A DNA stretch of 64,000 bases, from positions 1,054,001-1,118,000 of the forward strand of contig CAVOZT010000004.1 in the NCBI GenBank assembly GCA_963701375.1, given 5' to 3'. The position numbers and the translations under genes are program-made. Shown in pieces: positions 7,791 through 15,891 of the stretch (position 1 is the first letter of the stretch; each line of letters opens with the position of its first letter). The notes under the pieces are model-generated. The model did not search any database. It was not told where the DNA came from and worked only from the letters and a program-made list of their open reading frames with translations. The DNA is from CAVXTF01 sp963701375. GTDB lineage: Bacteria > Actinomycetota > Acidimicrobiia > Acidimicrobiales > CAVXTF01.

Positions 7791-9189
7791 ATGGCTTCGA
7801 AGAGTCTCTCAAAATGGAGCATCGTGACGCCTAGATTTGACAAACCTGAGGAGTGGACCTACCAAGCGTTCTGTTTCGCCCTCGATCTCGCCGCCGATCA
7901 ACGAGCATCTATCAATCGGCACTTCGGAGCGCGACGCTACGCACACAACTGGGCTGTAGCACAGATGAAGACTGACTTGACGACTTACCGTGAATCCGGG
8001 ACCGAGCGACCACCGCCTTCGCTCTACGGGCTCCGCAAACGCTGGAATGCCGAGAAAAAACGCGATTTGCGTCAACGTCGGAACTGGTCAGCCTTGGTGG
8101 CCGGAAGTGTCAAAGGAGTCATTCTCCGACGGGATCAGAGGAGCCGTCGAGGGGTACTGGCGGTGGCAGAAGAGCCGGTCTGGGGCTCTGGGCGGGCGCA
8201 GAGTCGGGTTTCCTCGGTTCAAGAAAAAGAGCCGAGACCGCGATCGCTGCACCTTCACGACCGGGGCTATGCGAATCGAGCCGGACCGACGACACCTGAC
8301 GATCCCTCGGATCGGACCTGTCCGGACCCACGAGAACACCCGAAAGATTGAACGACTTATCCGCTCTGGCCGGGCAAAAGTGTTGAGCATCACGGTTTGC
8401 CGTAGGGGAACGCGGATCGTCGCTTCGGTCAAAGTGGCAGTTCAGCGCCCCCAGCGGCCTGGTGTCACAGATCCAGGCTCGGTGGTAGGCATTGACGTGG
8501 GCGTCCGTGTGCTCGCAACGGTGGCCACGCCAGAAAGCGTCATCACACGGGTGGAGAATCCGAGGGCCTTGCAAAAGGCATTACCTGACTTTCGGCGACT
8601 CAACCGCCAGCGCGCCAGACGCACTCCAGGTTCACGCGGCTATCGCGAAACCAACGAGAAGATCTCCGCGCTCCACGCACGGGTTGCAAACCTCCGCGGC
8701 AATAGCATCCATCGGTTCACCACCCATCTTGCCAAGACTCACGGCACCTTAGTGGTTGAGGGACTTGATGTTAAGGGAATGGCGCAACAGAAAGGTCTTC
8801 ACGGTGCCAGAGCGCGTCGTAGGGGAATATTTGATGCGGCACTAGGAGAGCCGCGGCGACAACTCAGCTACAAATGCTTGTGGTACGGAAGCCGTCTAGT
8901 GGTAGTGGACCGGTTCTACCCCTCGTCCAAAACCTGTAGCTGTTGCGGGAATGTGCAGGATATCGGCTGGTCAGAACGCTGGGAGTGCGCGATCTGTCAT
9001 TCGTACCACCAGCGTGACGACAACGCAGCCATCAACCTCGCCCGTCTGGGCGACCTGGGTGGAGTTGCCGCCCCGGTGAAGCATGGAGCTGAACGGAAGA
9101 CCGGGCCTAGCCCGGCTGTTGGCGTGGACATGCGAAAGGGAGACCGGGCTAGTGCCGGGTCGATCAACCCCGAGAGGGGTGCGGCGTGA
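7791..9189 (+). CDS. tnpB: RNA-guided nuclease TnpB, split by a +1 frameshift at an A6 run
   Basis: The N-terminal part (7791 to about 8058) encodes the wedge/REC region (ALDLAADQRASINRHFGARR, then HNWAVAQMK). After AAAAAA at 8055-8060 the homology continues one frame over (ICVNVGTGQPWWPEVSKES onward) to 9189. Removing one A gives a continuous 465-residue protein of normal TnpB size. RuvC residues are visible: D in GIDVGVRVLATV, E in LVVEGLDVKGM, D in QRDDNAAINLAR. The zinc finger is TCSCCGN...ECAICH. TnpB cleaves DNA guided by an omega RNA from the element's right end. The break may be inactivating, a sequencing error, or programmed slippage on the A run; a frameshift at such a site is known in other IS families. 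Confidence 0.85.
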
Positions 9190-9200
9190 GAAGCACCTCA
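9085..9200 (+). ncRNA. Putative omega RNA (reRNA) scaffold overlapping the 3' end of tnpB
   Basis: The last ~100 bases of tnpB fold into successive hairpins: CCGGGC/GCCCGG with loop CTA (9101-9115) and ACCCC/GGGGT with loop GAGA (9167-9180). A second CCGGGCTAG copy (9144-9152) could pair alternatively. In TnpB systems the guide scaffold is transcribed from exactly this place and its guide is the DNA just beyond the element's right end. The boundaries given are approximate. Confidence 0.4.
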
Positions 9201-9328
9201 CCCGCAACGGTATGACAGCGCACGTGGAAAAAAAACACACGGTCCTGTGAATCGGGAGCTGGACTACCATCCCACAGCGTCGCCGCAGGCGACCTGCGTG
9301 GACAAGTCCGGCACGGACACGGGAATTG

Positions 9329-10729
9329 GTGAGCACCGGAACAGAAAACGACTCGGGACAGCTGATCGACGCCGAGGCCCTGTTGGCGTCGACGTCCGTC
9401 GAGGATCTCGCGGCGCGCGCCGACGAGCTCGTCCGATCGATGGAGGATCCGAGCGCGCTGCTCGCGAAGCCTTGTGGTTCGTTGCGTGAGGCCCCTGACC
9501 TCCTCGCATGCTTCGGGCTACTGCTGAGCGGTCTGGCGCCCCTTCCCGGGATGAAGGTCCTCGACTTCGGTGCCGGCAGTTGCTGGACGAGCCACTTCTT
9601 AACTCAGATGGGTTGCCGGGTTGTCGCCATGGATATCTCCGAGGCGATGATCGATCTCGGTCGCCGCCGTTACAAGGAGCATCCCGTCTTCGGGACTCAG
9701 CCGGCCCCGGAGTTCAGCGTGTTCGACGGTCACCGGATGGACCTCGACGACGGAAGCGTCGACCGGGTCCTCTGTTTCGACGCCCTGCATCACGTCGCGA
9801 ACATGCGAGAAGTGCTGCTCGAGATGGGCAGGGTGCTCGCACCCGGAGGGGTCGCCGGGTTCTCCGAGCCCGGGCCCAACCACTCGAAGGATGCACAGTC
9901 CCAGCACGAGATGCGCCGATACGGGGTGCCTGAACGCGATCTCGTGCTCGAGGACGTCTGGGTGTTGGCCCGTGAAGCCGGTTTCAAGGACCTCTCCGTC
10001 GCGGTGTTCGCCCCGTCGCCTCAGTGGGTCTCGCTAGACGTCTTCGAGGCCTTTATCGCAACGGCCCCTGAGCACGCGACAGACGGCGGTCCGGGTCCGA
10101 CGATCGCGTCGCGCCTCGGCACCAGGGGCGTTCACGTGTTCCGCCCGCGCGGTCGTGAGGTGATCGATCGGGCTCTGGTTCCGCTACAGCGCATTTCCAG
10201 GCTGGCCGCAGAGTTGAACAGTCCTAAGTCTGCAAAGGCTGCGATCGCTCAAGTCGCGAACGTGCGCTCCCAGCTGTTCAACCGGCGCATGTTCATCATG
10301 CGCAAGGAGGGAGAAGAGCTTCCCGACAGCAGGGAGGCCTCTGGTCTGCGGGCGGAGCTCGTTGCGGAGAGACTTCTCGTGGAGACCGGACCGACTACGA
10401 CCCGGGTTACGGCTGCGTGCAGCGTGACCAATACAGGCCGCAACCGGTGGCTGCCGTCTTCTGCGGGGATAGGTGCAGTTCTCCTCGGTCTTCGCACGCG
10501 CCACGGTAGGCGCCCGAGTGCCGACTACGGCAGGGTGTCGCTGCCCGGGGACCGAATGCTCGATCCGGGAGAACAGGTCGTCGTGGAATTGGACGTCGAG
10601 ATCGAAACGCCCTCAGCCGGAAGCGACCCGGTTTGGCTGGAGCTCGATCTCGTGTCGGAAGGGATCACCTGGTTCGCGGAAGTCCACGGCCATCCCATGG
10701 AGATAGCCCTACCCCCGTACGGAGCCTGA
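9329..10729 (+). CDS. Class I SAM-dependent methyltransferase with C-terminal beta-rich domain
   Basis: A 466-residue protein. Residues about 75-200 form a class I methyltransferase fold: motif I VLDFGAGSCWTSHFL, motif post-I VVAMDISEAMI, and VDRVLCFDALHHV before motif III (LAPGGVAGFSEPG). Residues about 350-466 are an Ig-like beta domain (ACSVTNTGRNRWLPS ... GDRMLDPGEQVVVELDVEIE). This arrangement occurs in methyltransferases of surface-glycan or natural-product loci. GTG at 9329 has GGGA upstream; TTG at 9326 is the alternative. It is isolated, directly after the TnpB element and convergent with the SDR at 10750. Acceptor unknown. Confidence 0.8.
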   Translation: MSTGTENDSGQLIDAEALLASTSVEDLAARADELVRSMEDPSALLAKPCGSLREAPDLLACFGLLLSGLAPLPGMKVLDFGAGSCWTSHFLTQMGCRVVAMDISEAMIDLGRRRYKEHPVFGTQPAPEFSVFDGHRMDLDDGSVDRVLCFDALHHVANMREVLLEMGRVLAPGGVAGFSEPGPNHSKDAQSQHEMRRYGVPERDLVLEDVWVLAREAGFKDLSVAVFAPSPQWVSLDVFEAFIATAPEHATDGGPGPTIASRLGTRGVHVFRPRGREVIDRALVPLQRISRLAAELNSPKSAKAAIAQVANVRSQLFNRRMFIMRKEGEELPDSREASGLRAELVAERLLVETGPTTTRVTAACSVTNTGRNRWLPSSAGIGAVLLGLRTRHGRRPSADYGRVSLPGDRMLDPGEQVVVELDVEIETPSAGSDPVWLELDLVSEGITWFAEVHGHPMEIALPPYGA

Positions 10730-10749
10730 AATTTTCAGCCCAAGTTGAC

Positions 10750-11655
10750 TCAGCCGAAGTTGAACGGCGGGATCGCAGGGGAGCGTTCGGCGAAGAGCTG
10801 CGACTTGACGTCAGCGAGCTCCTTCGGCGTCCAGCGATCGTCGCGTGTGACATTGCCGGCGGGTCCCCAGCCGGACATGACCCATACGGATCCTCCGAAC
10901 ACCACGAAGTTCTGCCCGCTTATGTCTGATGCTTCCGGTGACGCGAGGAACGCGACGAGCGGCGCGACGTTCTCGGGCGAGAAGGCGTCGAACTTGCCCT
11001 CCTCGGACTTCGCCATGTCCCCGAAGAGGTCCTCGGTCATGCGCGTGCGCGCCCTCGGGGAGATGGCGTTCACCGTGACGCCGTAGTTCTTGAGCTCGCG
11101 GGCGAGGATGATCGTGAGGCACGCGATACCCGCCTTTGCGGCTCCGTAGTTCGCCTGGCCGGCGTTGCCGAAGAGCCCTGACTCAGAAGCGGTGTTGACG
11201 ATGCGTCCGTAGACGGACTCACCGGCCTTGGAGCGGTTACGCCAGTGGACCGCTGCGAAGTGCGACGTCGCGAAGTGGCCCTTCAGGTGGACGCGTATCA
11301 CGTCGTCCCAGTCCGACTCCTCCATGTTGAAGCTCATCTTGTCTCTCAGGATTCCGGCGTTGTTCACCAGGATGTCGAGTTGGCCCCAGGTGTCGACGGC
11401 CTGCTGAACGAGCTTTTCTGCGCCGGACCACGAGCTCACGTCGTCCGCGTTGATCGCGGCCTCGCCGCCGGCGGCGACGATGTCGTCGACGGTGTGCTGG
11501 GCCGGGCTGCGGTCGCCTCCCTCGCCCGTGACTGCTGCGCCCACGTCGTTGACGATCACCTTGGCGCCCTCCGCCGCAAGCAGGAGCGCCTCTTCACGTC
11601 CGATGCCCCGGCCGGCACCGGTCACGATGGCGGTCTTGCCCTCGAGCATTCCCAT
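10750..11655 (-). CDS. SDR family 3-hydroxyacyl-CoA dehydrogenase-like protein (17beta-HSD4/MFE-2 type)
   Basis: A 301-residue SDR with the glycine motif TGAGRGIGREEALLLAAEGA, NNAG (LVNNAGILRDKMSFNM), catalytic Ser in NTASESGLFGN and the Y/K pair in NYGAAKAGI. The long insert after strand 2 (VNDVGAAVTGEGGDRSPAQ) and the ILRDK motif are typical of the dehydrogenase unit of peroxisomal multifunctional enzyme 2 and actinobacterial steroid/fatty-acid dehydrogenases. Predicted role: NAD-dependent oxidation of (R)-3-hydroxyacyl-CoA, consistent with the MaoC hydratase at 5254. Start supported by GAGGAGG upstream of ATG 11655. A tandem repeat tract lies directly upstream (11670-11715). Confidence 0.85.
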   Translation of the reverse strand: MGMLEGKTAIVTGAGRGIGREEALLLAAEGAKVIVNDVGAAVTGEGGDRSPAQHTVDDIVAAGGEAAINADDVSSWSGAEKLVQQAVDTWGQLDILVNNAGILRDKMSFNMEESDWDDVIRVHLKGHFATSHFAAVHWRNRSKAGESVYGRIVNTASESGLFGNAGQANYGAAKAGIACLTIILARELKNYGVTVNAISPRARTRMTEDLFGDMAKSEEGKFDAFSPENVAPLVAFLASPEASDISGQNFVVFGGSVWVMSGWGPAGNVTRDDRWTPKELADVKSQLFAERSPAIPPFNFG

Positions 11656-11669
11656 CTTCCTTGCCTCCT

Positions 11670-11715
11670 CAGTTCTGTCTCGTTCTGAAGTTCTGGCTCG
11701 TTTTGACTCGTTTTG
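11670..11715 (-). repeat. Tandem 8/10-bp repeat in the 5' leader of the SDR gene
   Basis: On the minus strand five units follow each other: CAAAACGAGT, CAAAACGAGC, CAGAACTT, CAGAACGAGA, CAGAACTG. The tract ends at the ribosome site of the gene starting at 11655. Units spaced by about one helical turn could be a multi-site operator or act in the leader RNA; no known regulator motif was recognised. Confidence 0.5.
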
Positions 11716-11879
11716 AAGCCGCGGCCGCCTTAAGGCAGCTCATTGGCAGCATGGCCGATCGGCGGAGCGGTGGTCAAAAGGCGACGGGATGTGATGCGTC
11801 GGGGGACGCCCCTGTAATGTCGCCGGACGATCGAGACAAACATCTCGGGCGCCCCAGGCAATCACCAGAGGATTCATCG

Positions 11880-12287
11880 ATGACGACAGCCCGATACGAC
11901 CTGCCGACCCCGGACGACGCCTCACAACCGTGGTGGGACGCGACCGCCGAAGGGCGGCTGTTGGTGGTGCACTGCGCCGAGTGCGACGAGGTCCACTACT
12001 ACCCGCGTCCGTTCTGTCCGAGATGCGGCGGGGACTCGGTTTCGTGGCAGGAGGCGAGCGGGGATGCGACCCTCTATACGTGGTCGGTTGTCCACCAGAA
12101 CGACTTGCCGCCGTTCGGGCAGAAGGTGCCATATGTCGCAGCAATCGTCGATCTGGCCGAAGGCCCACGGATGATGACCAACGTGGTGGGTTGCGATTTC
12201 GCAGAACTGCGCGTCGGCATGCCGCTGCACGTCGACTTCGAGGACATCGGAGAAGGCTTCCACATCCCCGTGTTCAGACCGGCCTGA
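11880..12287 (+). CDS. DUF35 / Zn-ribbon OB-fold acyl-CoA-associated protein
   Basis: A 135-residue protein with the two-part DUF35 architecture: an N-terminal rubredoxin-like zinc ribbon (HCAECDEVHYYPRPFCPRCG, about residues 24-43) and a C-terminal OB-fold (ATLYTWSVVHQNDLPPFGQ ... VPYVAAIVDLAEGPRMM). Relatives bind acyl-CoA and partner thiolases or FAS1-like dehydratases, for example ChsH2 in cholesterol side-chain removal. Start at 11880 is supported by AGAGGA eight bases upstream; the open frame begins earlier at 11661 but that part is not protein-like. Followed by an SDR on the same strand 22 bases away. Confidence 0.85.
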   Translation: MTTARYDLPTPDDASQPWWDATAEGRLLVVHCAECDEVHYYPRPFCPRCGGDSVSWQEASGDATLYTWSVVHQNDLPPFGQKVPYVAAIVDLAEGPRMMTNVVGCDFAELRVGMPLHVDFEDIGEGFHIPVFRPA

Positions 12288-12309
12288 CGAGCGATAGGCG
12301 AGCTTGGCG

Positions 12310-13092
12310 ATGAGCGACACCACTGCGGGGATCGGTCAAGTTCGGGTTGCCTTCGTAAGCGGCGGGGGTAGAGGAATAGGCCGCGCATGCGCGCTGGCTC
12401 TCGCGGACGACGGTTGTGACGTCGCCATCAACTACCGGCGTGACGCAGATTCTGCTGCGGACACAGTCGCCGCGGTCGAGGGGCTGGGTCGCAGGGCAGT
12501 CGCATATCAGGCATCCGTCGACCAACTGGAAGAAGTGGAAGCGATGGCCGACGACGTCCTGCGCGATTTCGGGGCGGTGGACGTCCTCGTGCACTCGGCT
12601 GGGATCGCGAGCCGCGGTCACAAGGTGGTCGATACGAAACCGTCGGAGCTCGAGCGGGTTCTCGCAACTCACGCGACGGCGGCGCACCATCTCTGCCGCC
12701 TGTTTCTGCCTTCCATGAGAGAACGCCCCCGCGGCGACGTCGTGTTCGTATCGAGTGTCGCGGCGCGGCTCTTCGCCGCGGGCGGTGCGCCTTACAACAT
12801 GGCTAAAGCAGCCCTAGAAGCTCTCGCTCTCACCCTCGCCAAGGAGGAGCGGGGCAACGGCATACACGTGAATGTCGTCGCTCCAGGATTGGTTGCCACC
12901 GAGATGGGACGCCGCCTTGTGAAGTCGATGGGCGTCGAGGACATCTCGAGTCTTGATGCCGGCTCTCCGTTCGGGCGAGTCTGCCGTCCCGAGGATGTCG
13001 CCGACGCTGTCAAGTTCTTGTGCTCCGACGCCGCCGGATACATCACCGGCAACGTGCTCGTCGTAGACGGCGGGGGTTGGACCGGCGTCTGA
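12310..13092 (+). CDS. SDR family oxidoreductase (FabG-like 3-oxoacyl reductase)
   Basis: A 260-residue classical SDR: VSGGGRGIGRACALALADDG as the nucleotide-binding motif, NYRRD after strand 2 (Arg suggesting NADPH), catalytic Ser in FVSSVAA, and Y/K in APYNMAKAAL. The C-terminal VADAVKFLCSDAAGYITGN and VVDGGGWTGV segments are characteristic of FabG-type enzymes. Probably acts on 3-oxoacyl-CoA or a related acyl substrate, in one unit with the DUF35 gene. ATG at 12310 is chosen over TTG at 12304. Confidence 0.85.
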   Translation: MSDTTAGIGQVRVAFVSGGGRGIGRACALALADDGCDVAINYRRDADSAADTVAAVEGLGRRAVAYQASVDQLEEVEAMADDVLRDFGAVDVLVHSAGIASRGHKVVDTKPSELERVLATHATAAHHLCRLFLPSMRERPRGDVVFVSSVAARLFAAGGAPYNMAKAALEALALTLAKEERGNGIHVNVVAPGLVATEMGRRLVKSMGVEDISSLDAGSPFGRVCRPEDVADAVKFLCSDAAGYITGNVLVVDGGGWTGV

Positions 13093-13151
13093 GAACTGAG
13101 CCTCAGAGTCAGTCTGTGGTCGTGGTAGAGGTGGTAGTGGTGGTGGTGTGC

Positions 13152-13280
13152 TCAACACTCCGTGCCCATCACGACTCGCCTGCACGTCCGGCACCACGCG
13201 TATAGGCGGCCGCGCTGGCTCGGGTGCACGTAGCGACCGCAGTGGCCGCAACGGATCCTCGGGTTCGATCGGTTCGACAT
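13152..13280 (-). CDS. 42-residue zinc-ribbon micro-protein
   Basis: On the minus strand ATG at 13280 opens a 42-codon frame ending TGA at 13152-13154. It encodes MSNRSNPRIRCGHCGRYVHP and then a second knuckle in LYAWCRTCRR, closing with GTEC. The two CxxC pairs separated by about 16 residues form a plausible zinc ribbon, and the many Arg suggest nucleic-acid contact. The Cys pattern is unlikely by chance in so short a frame. It sits between the SDR gene and the TAP lipoprotein gene in a stretch otherwise without genes. Confidence 0.5.
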   Translation of the reverse strand: MSNRSNPRIRCGHCGRYVHPSQRGRLYAWCRTCRRVVMGTEC

Positions 13281-13401
13281 GTATTTCTCATCGGACCAGA
13301 GTCATTGCATACTGAACACAAATCGTGCCGCAAGGCCTCAACTGATGAAGAGTGGTGGAAATGTCGCTCGATTGTTGGGGTTTAGAAACCGAAAGGACTT
13401 C

Positions 13402-15060
13402 TCAACTGCTCTGACAGACAGTTCCTTTGGGCGGGGTCGCGAGTGTGATCAGGTAGCTGTCCGCCCAGTTCTGGACGCAAGTGCTCGAGAAATAGGCCGT
13501 GTGCCCGTCCCCGTCACGAGTCAGCAGAACCCCGCTGTCGAGTTGAGATGCGAGCGCTTGCGCCCAGGCGTAGGGCGTGGCCGGGTCGTGGGTCGTCCCG
13601 ACCACGAGGATCGGCGGAGCTCCCGGAGCGTGGATGGGTGCGGGGACGCCTGTCGGTGGCACCGGCCAGTAGGCGCAGGTGAGCGATCCCCAAGCCTCGA
13701 TCGGGCCGAAGTCCGGTGCTGTTGCCGCGAACTGCTGAGCGAGCGCCACATACTCGGAGATGGTCTTGGGCACTGGGTGGTCCAGGCAGTTGACGGCGAC
13801 GTTGGACTCTTCGATGTTCTCCAGCGAACCGTTTTGTTGGAATCCCGCATAGCTGAGTGCGATGGCGTCGAGGTCCGATCCGTCGCCCCCTATCGCTTGT
13901 TGCAGATACTGAGCCAGTTGCGGCCAGTCGGCCTTGTTGTAAAGAGACGCGAGCACGCCCGTCACTGCGACTCCGTAGTCGACGATCTGGCTTCCGCCGA
14001 ATGCCGGGACGAGTTCTGCCGGCAGCGTCGCACCGTTCTGGAGACCCGACATCAACTTCTCGTAGTCGGTCGCTGCACCGCCGGGAAGCTCTGACTGGCA
14101 CGTCGAGTTCTGATCGCACCACGAAAAGAAGTCGTGGAGATCGACCTCGAACGACTGAGCCTGCTCGAGACTCAGATCGTTGTTGGACAGGTCGGGGTTG
14201 AGCGCGCCGTCGAGGACCAGAGCCCGGACGTGTGAAGGGAATAGCTGCGCGTAGATCGCCCCTAGATAGGTCCCGTACGAGAAGCCGAAGTACGTGAGCT
14301 TCGGTTGCCCGAGTGCGGCCCGCAGTTCGTCCATGTCGATCGCGACGTCGACCGTGCTCATGTTCTCGAGCAGGAGCCGAGAAGTGTGAGCGGCGCAGCC
14401 CGCGTCGAACGCCTTGGTCACGGACACGACCTGATTTATCTCGGCGTTGCCGACCGGCGCTGGATTGAGGCTGAGAAGTTGGCGGATCCCGGCCGGCGAG
14501 ACGCACGTCACCGGGTCGCTTCGAGCCACCCCGCGGGGATCGAAGCTCACCAGGTTGAAATCCGCCCTGAGCGTCGGAGGGAACCCCGTGGCGTTCTGCT
14601 CCAAGAAGTCAACTCCGGATCCTCCGGGACCTCCCGGGTTCATCACGATGTCGCCTCGCGCCGTGCCGCTGCTGGCCGGAAGGCGCACCAGCGCCAAAGA
14701 CAGGGTCCCGGCGCCAGGCTCTGCGTACGAGACCGGCACTTTCAACGTGGCGCATTGGAACTGCCCGACCGAGGTCACTGCGCCTGGAGCGAGAGACGAG
14801 CAGGGGGACCATTCGACCGGGGCGGGCTTGGGCAGCGATGCCGGAGCAGTGAGGGGGCGCGTGCTCGGCAGCGTCGTGCCGGATCCAGGTGATGTGGTGC
14901 TCGAGCTCGAACCGGACGGTTGGGTGGAGGACGAAGAAGCGTGCGTGGAAGGCGGATGCCCGAACGAGAACGAGCTGGACCCGCACGCCGCAAGGCCAGC
15001 CGACACGAAGACCGCAAGGGCAACCCGCCCGAAAGCCAACCTGGGACGAGGCGACGGCAT
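13402..15060 (-). CDS. Lipoprotein alpha/beta hydrolase, TAP family (tripeptidyl aminopeptidase-like)
   Basis: A 552-residue secreted hydrolase. The N-terminus is a lipoprotein signal (RVALAVFVSAGLAAC, lipobox LAAC) followed by a Ser/Thr/Pro linker to about residue 90. The alpha/beta-hydrolase core has the oxyanion segment MNPGGPGGSG, the nucleophile elbow FGFSYGTYLG, the acid in GTTHDPATPYAW and the His in RDGDGHTAYF. The TAP_C domain lies at the end. Relatives are actinomycete SlpD/TAP-type S33 peptidases or esterases (CaeA/Hip1-like), acting outside the membrane on peptides or lipids. Start at 15060 is chosen because the frame upstream has no signal peptide logic. It is divergent from the methyltransferase at 15100. 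Confidence 0.88.
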   Translation of the reverse strand: MPSPRPRLAFGRVALAVFVSAGLAACGSSSFSFGHPPSTHASSSSTQPSGSSSSTTSPGSGTTLPSTRPLTAPASLPKPAPVEWSPCSSLAPGAVTSVGQFQCATLKVPVSYAEPGAGTLSLALVRLPASSGTARGDIVMNPGGPGGSGVDFLEQNATGFPPTLRADFNLVSFDPRGVARSDPVTCVSPAGIRQLLSLNPAPVGNAEINQVVSVTKAFDAGCAAHTSRLLLENMSTVDVAIDMDELRAALGQPKLTYFGFSYGTYLGAIYAQLFPSHVRALVLDGALNPDLSNNDLSLEQAQSFEVDLHDFFSWCDQNSTCQSELPGGAATDYEKLMSGLQNGATLPAELVPAFGGSQIVDYGVAVTGVLASLYNKADWPQLAQYLQQAIGGDGSDLDAIALSYAGFQQNGSLENIEESNVAVNCLDHPVPKTISEYVALAQQFAATAPDFGPIEAWGSLTCAYWPVPPTGVPAPIHAPGAPPILVVGTTHDPATPYAWAQALASQLDSGVLLTRDGDGHTAYFSSTCVQNWADSYLITLATPPKGTVCQSS

Positions 15061-15099
15061 CTGCTCAACGCTATGCCGCAGGTACCCTCCACCGAAGTC

Positions 15100-15891
15100 A
15101 TGCAGGAGCGCCCTTTTGAAGGACCGGAAGACTGCGGGCCCGCGCCGTTCGAACAGAGGGCGCGCTCGTTCGGCTCGATAGCCGAGCAATACGCGCGTTT
15201 CAGGCCGTCACCGCCGGCTGAGGCGGTGGACTGGGTTCTCGGAAGGCCGCGTCACTCCGTCCTCGATCTCGCCGCCGGCACCGGTGCGCTGACGGCGATG
15301 CTCGTCCGGCGTACTCCACGTGTGGTCGCAGCGGAGCCCGACGCGGAGATGAGGGCCGTCCTTCACAAGAGCCTTCCCGGGGTTCCCCTTGTGGCGGCGA
15401 CCGCTGAAGCCCTGCCTTTCGTGCCCGCATGCTTCGACGCCGTCGTCGTCTCGTCCGCCTGGCATTGGATGGACGCAGAGATCGCGTCGATCGAAGTGAG
15501 CCGCGTGCTCGAGCCCGACGGGGTTCTCGGGCTGCTCTGGAACGGCGCGGACAGATCCCAGGATTGGGTGGAGGCTCTCGTCGGTCCCGGCTTGCCGCCC
15601 GCACTCCAGGTTTCCCGGCGTTCTGCCCACCGTCATGTCCTCGAGCTCCCGAACGCGGCTCCCTTCCACGATCTCGAGAACCGGACGGTGCGGTGGTCCA
15701 TGAGGTTCACTGTCGAGGAGCTCGTAGGCCTGATGGGTACCTACAGCCGCGTCTTCACCCTTCCTGAGGAATCCCGGGACAGGATGCTCGCGAGAACAGA
15801 GGCTGAGGCGAGGAATCGTCTTGCGGCGACCGGAGAATCGACGATCGACCTTCCCATGCGTTGCGAGTGCTGGCGCGTCGTCAGGGATTGA
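15100..15891 (+). CDS. Class I SAM-dependent methyltransferase
   Basis: A 263-residue methyltransferase of the UbiE/Methyltransf_11 type: motif I VLDLAAGTGALTAML, acidic residue in VVAAEPDAEMR, and FDAVVVSSAWHWMDAE with the W-H-W-x-D feature common in this group. The N-terminus reads FGSIAEQYARFRPSPPAEAVDW, typical for yeast-Crg1/Tam-like enzymes. The start is uncertain: ATG 15100 or ATG 15073; neither has a clear ribosome site. Only 12-39 bases separate it from the divergent lipoprotein gene, so promoters must overlap coding DNA. Its end overlaps the end of the glycosyltransferase gene by 11 bases. Substrate unknown. Confidence 0.8.
   Translation: MQERPFEGPEDCGPAPFEQRARSFGSIAEQYARFRPSPPAEAVDWVLGRPRHSVLDLAAGTGALTAMLVRRTPRVVAAEPDAEMRAVLHKSLPGVPLVAATAEALPFVPACFDAVVVSSAWHWMDAEIASIEVSRVLEPDGVLGLLWNGADRSQDWVEALVGPGLPPALQVSRRSAHRHVLELPNAAPFHDLENRTVRWSMRFTVEELVGLMGTYSRVFTLPEESRDRMLARTEAEARNRLAATGESTIDLPMRCECWRVVRD

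Larger units (their letters stand above)
7780..9235 (+). mobile_element. IS200/IS605-superfamily TnpB-only (IS1341-like) element
   Basis: The element contains a tnpB gene and a structured 3' end but no tnpA (Y1 transposase), so it would need a helper for movement. The ends are approximate: I could not define the left end, though TTAC sequences, a common target of this superfamily, occur just upstream (for example near 7716). The right end probably lies just beyond the hairpin cluster overlapping the tnpB stop. No target-site duplication is expected for this superfamily. Confidence 0.6.
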
